Part shown: one piece after another, positions 1 to 4,289 of the stretch
Numbering within the stretch: position 1 is the stretch's first letter
Layout: every line of letters begins with the position of its first letter
Source of the DNA: Desulfomicrobiaceae bacterium
GTDB taxonomy: Bacteria; Desulfobacterota; Desulfovibrionia; Desulfovibrionales; Desulfomicrobiaceae
Direction of reading: 5' to 3'
NCBI GenBank assembly: GCA_003530935.1
Contig: DPEO01000059.1
Span: 1,366-8,269 of the forward strand
DNA length: 6,904 nucleotides
Notes under the pieces: model-generated
Databases searched by the model: none
Told to the model about the DNA's origin: nothing
The model's input: only the letters and a program-made list of their open reading frames with translations
Program-made: the position numbers and the translations under genes

Positions 1-1
1 G

Positions 2-82
2 GATCCTGCGGCGGAAGCGGGCGAGGAAGTGGCCGTGGCGGCCGCCAAGGAGCCTGGGAGCCGCAGGCCGCTGGGGGATTGA
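2..82 (+). CDS. C-terminal end of an unidentified upstream gene (partial)
   Basis: This open frame runs in from the left edge for 26 codons and stops at TGA 80-82. The visible residues are rich in Ala and Glu at first and end in a basic, Pro-containing tail (RRPLGD). Third codon positions are mostly G or C, like the genes downstream, which favours this frame over the other two. No domain can be recognised from so short a piece. Its stop codon lies inside the -35 box of the promoter for the next gene, so the two transcription units are packed tightly. It could be an accidental open frame; nothing but composition supports it. Confidence 0.35.
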   Translation, partial: DPAAEAGEEVAVAAAKEPGSRRPLGD

Positions 83-106
83 CGAATCCTCCCGCCGAAA
101 GATAAT
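79..106 (+). promoter_or_regulatory. sigma-70-type promoter of the DUF134/ORP operon
   Basis: TTGACG at 79-84 and GATAAT at 101-106 each match the consensus -35 and -10 hexamers at five of six positions, with a 16-base spacer. Transcription would begin near 112-115, leaving a leader of under 20 bases before ATG 131. No -24/-12 (sigma-54) element is visible upstream, although D. vulgaris orp operons are known to be sigma-54-dependent. The promoter overlaps the stop codon of the upstream partial frame. Confidence 0.65.
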
Positions 107-118
107 GCTCTTTTGAGC
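107..118 (+). promoter_or_regulatory. possible operator: inverted repeat at the transcription start
   Basis: GCTC (107-110) and GAGC (115-118) form a perfect 4-base inverted repeat around TTTT, directly after the -10 box and across the expected transcription start. A protein bound here would block initiation. The first gene of the operon encodes a helix-turn-helix protein, so autoregulation is a reasonable guess. The arms are short, and such a repeat can occur by chance. Confidence 0.25.
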
Positions 119-130
119 GAAATAAAGACG

Positions 131-820
131 ATGCCGCGACCGAAGAAATGCCGGCGCGTGGAAGGGGTTCCGCGCGCCCGTTCGTTCAAGCCCCAAGGCA
201 TCCCTATGCGGGATTTGGAGGAGATCTACCTGTCGCTGGATGGGTTTGAGGCCTTGCGTCTGGTGGATGTGGAGGGGGCGGATTTGGAGTCCGCTGCCCG
301 GCGCATGGGAGTTTCCCGCCATACGGTGGGCCGGGTGCTGGCCGAAGCGCGGCGCACCGTGGCCCGGGCCGTGGTGGAGGGGCTGGCGCTCACGGTGTGG
401 GAAGGCGACGCCGCGGTGACGCGGGTGGTGGCAGAACAGGAAAACCCCGGGGAGGAGTCGATGAAGATCGCCATCAGCAGTCAGGGCCCAGGTTGGGAGA
501 GTCGGGTGGACGCCCGTTTTGGCCGGGCCGCGGGCTTTGTGGTGGTGGATCTGGCCACCATGGCCGTGGAGTATCTGGACAACGGGGCCTCTCAGGTGGC
601 CGCCCATGGGGCGGGCATCCAGGCTGCGGACCGTGTGGCCCGCATGGGGGTGGGCGCGGTGCTCACCGGGGTGGTGGGGCCCAAGGCCTTTGCCGCCCTG
701 CAGCAGGCAGGGATCCAGATTTTCGAAGGTGTGCAGGGCGGCACCGTGGCCGAGGCCGTGGAGCGGTTTCGCGCCGGGGCGCTTACGCCCGCGACGGCGC
801 CTTCTGGAGGTGGACGGTGA
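131..820 (+). CDS. DUF134 helix-turn-helix domain fused to an ORP/NifX-type cluster-binding domain
   Basis: This 229-residue protein has two parts. Residues 1-93 are a DUF134 domain: the N-terminal MPRPKKCRR, then FKPQGIPM (19-26), a conserved L-x-L-D-x-x-E-A-L-R-L stretch (34-44), and a helix-turn-helix around RMGVSRHTVGRVL (58-70). It is expected to bind DNA. Residues 111-229 are a NifX/NifB-like domain of the orange-protein type, with MKIAIS, VDARFGRAAGF (126-136) and QQAGIQIFEG (191-200). In Desulfovibrio gigas the orange protein binds a Mo-Cu sulfide cluster non-covalently; this domain likewise has no cysteine. ATG 131 is preferred over TTG 113 because DUF134 proteins typically begin MPRP and the promoter places the transcript start near 113. 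The ribosome site for ATG 131 is weak. The next gene overlaps by 4 bases. The likely role is a regulator that senses its own cofactor state, or a carrier fused to its regulator. Family assignment is firm; function is inference. Confidence 0.85.
   Translation: MPRPKKCRRVEGVPRARSFKPQGIPMRDLEEIYLSLDGFEALRLVDVEGADLESAARRMGVSRHTVGRVLAEARRTVARAVVEGLALTVWEGDAAVTRVVAEQENPGEESMKIAISSQGPGWESRVDARFGRAAGFVVVDLATMAVEYLDNGASQVAAHGAGIQAADRVARMGVGAVLTGVVGPKAFAALQQAGIQIFEGVQGGTVAEAVERFRAGALTPATAPSGGGR
449..463 (+). promoter_or_regulatory. internal ribosome binding site and ATG at the domain boundary
   Basis: GGGGAGGAG at 449-457 precedes an in-frame ATG at 461, with 5 bases between the GGAGG core (451-455) and the ATG. 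It is stronger than anything before ATG 131. The ATG opens MKIAIS, exactly where free-standing ORP proteins begin. Initiation here would give a 119-residue ORP-only product (461-820), close to the size of the roughly 117-residue orange protein. Whether it is used cannot be told from sequence alone. Confidence 0.5.
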
Positions 821-1650
821 TCCTCGCCGTGGCCAGCGGCAAGGGCGGTACGGGAAAGACTTCCGTCGTCGCCGCCTTGGCTGCGGTGTGGCCTGCGGGC
901 GCGGTGCTGGCGGATGTGGACGTCGAGGCCCCGAACCTCCACTTGTTCGTGCATCCTGTGCCGGAGTCGTCGGAGGAGGTCGGGGTGGAGACCCCGGTGG
1001 TGCGGGCGGAGCGCTGCACCGCCTGTGGGGCGTGCGCCGACTTGTGCCAATTTGGGGCCATCGCCCTGCTTGGGGGACGGGCGCAGGTGTTCTCGGAGAT
1101 GTGCCATAGCTGCGGTGGGTGTTTTCGCGTGTGTCCCGCAGACGCCTTGGCGCGGGGCAGCCGTGTGGTGGGGGAAATCACCACCGGCCGGGCGGGAAGG
1201 CACACCGTGGTCACCGGCCGCTTGCGTTTGGGCGAGGCCATGGCCCCGCCGCTGATGCGCGAGGTCCTGGCGCGGGCCATCGCCTTGGCCGCAGGCCGGG
1301 ATCTGCTCGTGGATGCCCCTCCGGGAGTGAGTTGCCCGGCCATGACCGCGGTGGAACAGGCGGATGCGATCCTTCTGGTCACCGAACCCACGCCTTTTGG
1401 ACTGCATGATTTCCAGCTGGCGCACCAGGCCTTCGCGCCCTTGGGCAAGCCGATGGCTGTGGTGATCAATCGCGATGGACTGGGGGATGCGCCGGTGGGG
1501 GCGTATTGCCGTACGCATCATCTGCCGGTGCTTGCCCGCATCCCATATTCTTCAGAGTTGGCAGGCATTTATGCCCGGGGTGGCTCTTTGGCCGAAGACC
1601 CTGTGGTGCGCGCCGCCATGGAAGCGGCCGCAGGGGCGCTGCGCGCCTAA
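817..1650 (+). CDS. MinD/Mrp-type P-loop ATPase with inserted two-[4Fe-4S] ferredoxin domain (first paralogue)
   Basis: The 277-residue product belongs to the MinD-like ATPases with an inserted ferredoxin domain (COG1149 type). It opens with a deviant Walker A motif, SGKGGTGKT (7-15), then LADVDVEAPN (31-40). The insert carries two ferredoxin motifs: C67-C70-C73-C77 and C96-C99-C102-C106 followed by Pro. After it come GEAMAPPLM (139-147), the switch II DAPPGVSCP (166-174) and VTEPTPFGLHDF (188-199). The start is GTG 817, overlapping the previous stop by 4 bases, with GGAGG at 806-810 six bases upstream; longer upstream frames lack family similarity. Related proteins in D. vulgaris (the DVU2103/DVU2104 pair, from memory) are orange-protein partners. 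The expected role is ATP-dependent cluster assembly or transfer, or electron supply, to the NifX-type proteins beside it. It is cytoplasmic, with no signal peptide or membrane segment. Confidence 0.93.
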   Translation: MILAVASGKGGTGKTSVVAALAAVWPAGAVLADVDVEAPNLHLFVHPVPESSEEVGVETPVVRAERCTACGACADLCQFGAIALLGGRAQVFSEMCHSCGGCFRVCPADALARGSRVVGEITTGRAGRHTVVTGRLRLGEAMAPPLMREVLARAIALAAGRDLLVDAPPGVSCPAMTAVEQADAILLVTEPTPFGLHDFQLAHQAFAPLGKPMAVVINRDGLGDAPVGAYCRTHHLPVLARIPYSSELAGIYARGGSLAEDPVVRAAMEAAAGALRA

Positions 1651-1662
1651 GGGGGGATGGGA

Positions 1663-2550
1663 ATGCGGGAGGTTGTCATTCTCAGTGGTAAGGGCGGCAC
1701 CGGCAAAACCACGCTCACCGCGGCTTTGGCCCACTTGGCCGGGGGGAAGGCCGTGCTCGCGGATTTGGACGTGGACGCTGCCAATCTCCATCTCGTGCTC
1801 CATCCGCGCGTGCACGACCAAGAAGATTTTGTTTCCGGCCACGTGGCGCGCGTGGAGACTTCCCGGTGCAGTGCCTGTGGGCTCTGCGCGCAGGTGTGTC
1901 GGTTTGGGGCGGTGCGGATGGGAGAAGGCGGGACGGCCATCGTGGATCCGCGCCGGTGCGAAGGCTGCAAGACCTGCGTGGCCCTCTGTCCGGAAGGGGC
2001 CATGCGCTTCGATCCCCGCTTTTGCGGGGTATGGATGCGCAGCCACACCCGCTTTGGGCCCATGGTCCATGCCCGTCTGGAGCCTGGTGGCGAGAACTCC
2101 GGCCGGTTGGTGTCCGTGGTCAAGCAGCAGGCTCGACTGTGGGCGGCGCAGTTGGGGCGGGAACTCATCCTGGCCGACGGCGCTCCGGGCATCGGGTGTC
2201 CGGTCATTGCGTCGCTTTCTCAGGCGCATTGGGCGGTTTTGGTCACTGAGCCGAGTCCGTCCGGGCTCCATGATTTGAGGCGGGTGGCCGCGGTGTGCGC
2301 CCGGTTTCGGGTACCGATGGCGGTGGTGCTCAACAAGTGGGACTTGGCCCCGGATACGGCCGCTGCGGTGGAGGCCGTGTGCGCCGAACAGGGATGGACG
2401 TTTTTGGGGCGGCTGCCTCACGATACGGCGGTCCCCTGGGCCATGGCCCAGGGGATGGCGGTGACGGAGACCGATGGCCCATGGGCCCAGGCAGTGCGCG
2501 CCATGTGGCCGCTACTTTTGCAGAAGATGGATTCTCAAGGAGGTATATGA
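1663..2550 (+). CDS. MinD/Mrp-type P-loop ATPase with inserted two-[4Fe-4S] ferredoxin domain (second paralogue)
   Basis: The 295-residue product is a paralogue of the preceding gene with the same layout: deviant Walker A SGKGGTGKT (8-16), LADLDVDAAN (32-41), ferredoxin motifs C69-C72-C75-C79 and C99-C102-C105-C109 followed by Pro, switch II DGAPGIGCP (172-180) and VTEPSPSGLHDL (194-205). Where the first ATPase has GEAMAPPL, this one has TRFGPMVHARL (129-139) and GGENSGRLV (142-150). Those signatures mark the two partner subfamilies usually found side by side, so a heterodimer is likely. Two starts are possible. ATG 1663 is chosen because TAAGGGGG at 1648-1655 ends 7 bases before it; ATG 1657 would have only 1 base and adds two residues. 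The gap to the upstream gene is 12 bases, and the next start overlaps this stop. It is probably cytoplasmic. Family assignment is firm; the client protein is inferred from the neighbours. Confidence 0.93.
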   Translation: MREVVILSGKGGTGKTTLTAALAHLAGGKAVLADLDVDAANLHLVLHPRVHDQEDFVSGHVARVETSRCSACGLCAQVCRFGAVRMGEGGTAIVDPRRCEGCKTCVALCPEGAMRFDPRFCGVWMRSHTRFGPMVHARLEPGGENSGRLVSVVKQQARLWAAQLGRELILADGAPGIGCPVIASLSQAHWAVLVTEPSPSGLHDLRRVAAVCARFRVPMAVVLNKWDLAPDTAAAVEAVCAEQGWTFLGRLPHDTAVPWAMAQGMAVTETDGPWAQAVRAMWPLLLQKMDSQGGI

Positions 2551-2951
2551 TGGCACCACGAGTGCGGGTGGCTGTTCCCTCGGAGCAGCCTGGTGGCATG
2601 GAGGCCGGGGTGAGCGCCCATTTCGGGCATTGCGAGCTCTATACGCTGGTGGATGTGGAAGACGGTGCGGTGGTTGCGGTGGAGGCTCTCCCCAATATCC
2701 CCCACGAGGAAGGGGGGTGTTTGGCCCCGGTGCAGTATCTGGCTTCCCATGGGGTTTGCGCCTTGATTGCCGGTGGCATGGGTATGCGGCCGCTTTTGGG
2801 CTTCCAGCAAGCGGGGATCCAGGTGTTTTATGGGGCCGGCGCCCCCAGTGTCGGCGCTGCGGTGCAGGCCTTTCTGGCCGGGCGGCTTCCGCAATTTTCT
2901 CCGCACAACACCTGCGGCGGGGGTGGTGGCGGCTGCGGCGGCCATCACTAA
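2550..2951 (+). CDS. NifX/NifB-like dinitrogenase-cofactor-type protein with Cys/Gly/His tail
   Basis: This 133-residue protein is of the COG1433 type (NifX, NafY and the NifB C-terminal domain), a fold that holds metal-sulfur cofactors in transit. Visible family motifs are HFGHCE (24-29), PHEEGG (51-56), IAGGMGMRPLLGF (73-85) and QQAGIQVFYG (86-95), the last matching the ORP domain of the first gene. The C-terminus is CGGGGGGCGGHH (122-133), a likely flexible metal-binding tail. Further possible ligands are C28, C57 and C70. AAGGAGG at 2537-2543 lies 6 bases before ATG 2550 and 3 before ATG 2547, so 2550 is preferred; either start is coupled to the stop of the ATPase before it. It closes the operon and is followed by a terminator. 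It is probably the second small carrier served by the Fe-S ATPases. The metal is unknown. Confidence 0.9.
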   Translation: MAPRVRVAVPSEQPGGMEAGVSAHFGHCELYTLVDVEDGAVVAVEALPNIPHEEGGCLAPVQYLASHGVCALIAGGMGMRPLLGFQQAGIQVFYGAGAPSVGAAVQAFLAGRLPQFSPHNTCGGGGGGCGGHH

Positions 2952-2962
2952 AGACCGGATTC

Positions 2963-2986
2963 GGGGGGCCATGGCCCCCTATTTTT
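2963..2986 (+). terminator. rho-independent terminator of the ORP-type operon
   Basis: GGGGGCCATGGCCCCC at 2964-2979 is a perfect palindrome. As RNA it forms at least a GGGGG/CCCCC stem with a 6-base loop. It is followed by TATTTTTG with a five-T run at 2982-2986. It begins 12 bases after the stop codon of the NifX-like gene, the expected place for the end of the four-gene transcript. Confidence 0.8.
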
Positions 2987-3303
2987 GTCTCAGCGCCTGG
3001 GCAGTGGTCGTTGTCCGCGTGCCCGCTGGTGTGCTGTGGTCGGGTGGGCGGGTTGGAGATTGGCTCTGGTCGCCCGTAGGCGGACCAGCGGGGAGGGCGG
3101 TGGTTGTTCCGCGTGGAGCGTGGCGTACTGCCCAACATCGCTTGCACGCGGACGGTCCGGGCGCACTCGCCCCGCCCCGGGGGATGCTGCTCTGAAAACG
3201 GGTTCGTCCTTTGGCTTTTTCCCGCCCAATCCCCGCCTGCCGGGAAAGCCCACTGCCCGGCGCAAGTGACCGTCGACGGAGAACGGAAGGCAAGATCGCC
3301 CGC
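2987..3303. other. gene-free stretch with several GC-rich inverted repeats
   Basis: No frame here looks like a known protein, and no tRNA, rRNA, tmRNA, SRP or RNase P signature could be recognised on either strand. The stretch does hold paired segments. 3013-3022 is the exact 10-base complement of 3144-3153. GGGCAGT 2999-3005 complements ACTGCCC 3127-3133, crossing the first pairing. A compact hairpin at 3066-3088 has CTGGTC and GCC pairing with GGC and GACCAG around CGTA, with one bulged G. Shorter hairpins lie at 3159-3172 (GGGCG/CGCCC, loop CACT) and 3239-3261 (GCCGGG/CCCGGC). GTGGT-TGT-CCGCGTG occurs twice in imperfect form, near 3004 and 3099. A structured RNA is possible, but G+C-rich DNA gives such repeats often. 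Confidence 0.3.
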
Positions 3304-3552
3304 TTGTTGCGATTGTGCCGGCCCGTCATCCTTGCTGCCTGTGCACCTGGGGGCGTTCCGGCCCTTACACCTGTGCCCCCCGTGGCGCTTCTGCCTCCCC
3401 GATACGCCTGCGTCCACGGGAACGCATGCCAGCTCTTCGACGCCGACGGTTCCGTCAGCCGTCATCCCGACGCTTCAGAGGACACCATTTGTATTGCTGC
3501 ATCCAGGGGGGCGATACTGTTGTCCGGTAACCGCCCCGGGATAGTGGGTTGA
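3304..3552 (+). CDS. candidate small lipoprotein-like ORF of unknown function (doubtful)
   Basis: From TTG 3304 the frame gives 82 residues. It starts MLRLCRPVILAAC, where LAAC resembles a lipobox, although the hydrophobic stretch before it is short and broken by Pro. A Pro-rich linker follows, then a more protein-like part with YACVHGNAC and QLFDADGSVSRHPDASED. In that later part (about 3400-3480) third positions favour C, as in real genes here. No family is recognised. The start is poor: GGAAGG at 3285-3290 lies 13 bases before TTG 3304 but only 4 before an in-frame ATC at 3295, which is not a normal start. The frame ends 60 bases before lipB. A frame shifted by one (from about 3104 to 3290) also has G/C-rich third positions, so a decayed or frameshifted gene is another reading. 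Chance remains a serious possibility. Confidence 0.28.
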   Translation: MLRLCRPVILAACAPGGVPALTPVPPVALLPPRYACVHGNACQLFDADGSVSRHPDASEDTICIAASRGAILLSGNRPGIVG

Positions 3553-3565
3553 CGCGGCCAGGAAG

Positions 3566-3601
3566 GCGCCGCACACCGCCCCGAAAGCCGGCGCGGCCGG
3601 C
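3566..3601 (+). promoter_or_regulatory. two overlapping hairpins in front of lipB
   Basis: GCGCCG 3566-3571 can pair with CGGCGC 3590-3595. Alternatively GCCGGC 3587-3592 pairs with GCCGGC 3596-3601 around GCG. The two stems share bases and exclude each other. The second ends 2 bases before the lipB ribosome site GGGGAGG (3603-3609). This could tune translation of lipB, but the composition makes chance pairing easy. Confidence 0.25.
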
Positions 3602-3612
3602 AGGGGAGGTTT

Positions 3613-4251
3613 ATGGAAATTCTCGATTTGGGATTTCTCGATTTCGATACGGCCCATGCCCGCATGGTGGAGCGCGTGGAGGCACGCATCGCGGGCGCGG
3701 CGCAGGATGCGGTCTTCCTGGTGGAGCATCCGCATGTCATCACCTTGGGGCGGCGGGATGCCGCCTCCCTCATCAAGATTCCGGAGCAGGAATTGGCACG
3801 TCTTGGAGTGTCGGTGCGCCGTACGGAGCGAGGCGGTCTGGTGACCTATCATGGTCCCGGACAACTCGTCGCGTATCCGGTGGTGCACCTGCCGAGCCGC
3901 GGCATGGGCGTGCGCCAGCACGTGGGCATTCTGGAAGAAGCCACTGTGGCTGTGGCCGCAGCCATGGGTGTGGAGGCCCTCTGCCGGCCAGGCTATCCCG
4001 GGGTGTGGACCGTTGGGGGAGCCAAGCTCGCCTCGGTGGGGGTCGCGGTGCGCCGTGGGGTGACCTACCACGGTATCGCCTTCAACGTGGCGCCGGATTT
4101 GCGTTTTTTCGATCTCATCGATCCGTGCGGCCTTGGGGTGCGCATGACCTCGCTCACGCAAGAATGTGGACGCCCTGTGTCCTTGGAGGAGGTCAAGGCC
4201 GCCTGGGTCCGGCAATGGCTATGGCGCCTGCCTGGACCGCGCCCGGCGTGA
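3613..4251 (+). CDS. lipB: lipoyl(octanoyl) transferase LipB
   Basis: LipB moves octanoate from octanoyl-acyl carrier protein to the lipoyl domains of 2-oxoacid dehydrogenases and the glycine cleavage H protein, in the cytoplasm; LipA then inserts sulfur. The 212 residues match the family length. Motifs in order: VEHPHVITLGRR (37-48), RGGLVTYHGPGQLVAYP (73-89), GGAKLASVGV (135-144) with the catalytic Lys138, YHGIAFNV (152-159), and DPCGLGVRMTSL (170-181) with the acyl-carrying Cys172. ATG 3613 follows GGAGG 3605-3609 by 3 bases, a slightly short gap, and the product begins MEILDLG as expected for the family. No partner lipA is in view; it stands alone on this strand, facing cysS across a shared terminator. 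Its promoter is not clear in the sequence upstream. All active-site residues are present. Confidence 0.96.
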   Translation: MEILDLGFLDFDTAHARMVERVEARIAGAAQDAVFLVEHPHVITLGRRDAASLIKIPEQELARLGVSVRRTERGGLVTYHGPGQLVAYPVVHLPSRGMGVRQHVGILEEATVAVAAAMGVEALCRPGYPGVWTVGGAKLASVGVAVRRGVTYHGIAFNVAPDLRFFDLIDPCGLGVRMTSLTQECGRPVSLEEVKAAWVRQWLWRLPGPRPA

Positions 4252-4256
4252 TGCCG

Positions 4257-4285
4257 AAAAAAGCGGGCGCCCGCTGGGGCGCCCG
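4257..4285 (-). terminator. rho-independent terminator of gltX-cysS, probably shared with lipB
   Basis: CGGGCGCCC (4264-4272) and GGGCGCCCG (4277-4285) form a 9-bp stem around GCTG. On the - strand the hairpin is followed by GC and then six T (4262-4257), a classic terminator starting 4 bases after the cysS stop. In the + direction the bases after the hairpin (TGGTTTA) are a weak T-run, so it would end lipB only partly. It fills the 38-base gap between the two converging genes. Confidence 0.85.
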
Positions 4286-4289
4286 TGGT

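Noticed and set aside
1..6. BamHI site (GGATCC) exactly at the window start, suggesting a cloned fragment boundary
   Set aside because: The same site occurs internally (for example at 711, 1944 and near 2815), and the right edge is not such a site, so coincidence is as likely.
113..130. TTG 113 as the start of the DUF134-ORP gene
   Set aside because: It coincides with the expected transcription start, adds six residues unlike the family, and ATG 131 gives the normal DUF134 beginning MPRP.
397..816. Upstream extension of the first ATPase frame to 397
   Set aside because: The extension lies over the first gene in another frame, is Gly/Arg-rich without similarity, and GTG 817 has an excellent ribosome site and gives the family N-terminus.
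2551..2565. TGGCAC-N5-GTGC, resembling a sigma-54 promoter (TGGCAC-N5-TTGC)
   Set aside because: It lies within the first codons of the NifX-like gene inside a coupled operon, has one mismatch in the -12 part, and has no gene start at a suitable distance downstream.
2512..3465. Long - strand open frame across the NifX-like gene and intergenic region
   Set aside because: It is Pro/Arg/His-rich as expected for an antisense frame in G+C-rich DNA, shows no domain, and covers the NifX-like gene and its terminator.
3520..3547. TTGTCC-N16-TAGTGG as a lipB promoter
   Set aside because: The -10 part shares little with the consensus beyond the first two bases; the match is too weak to list.
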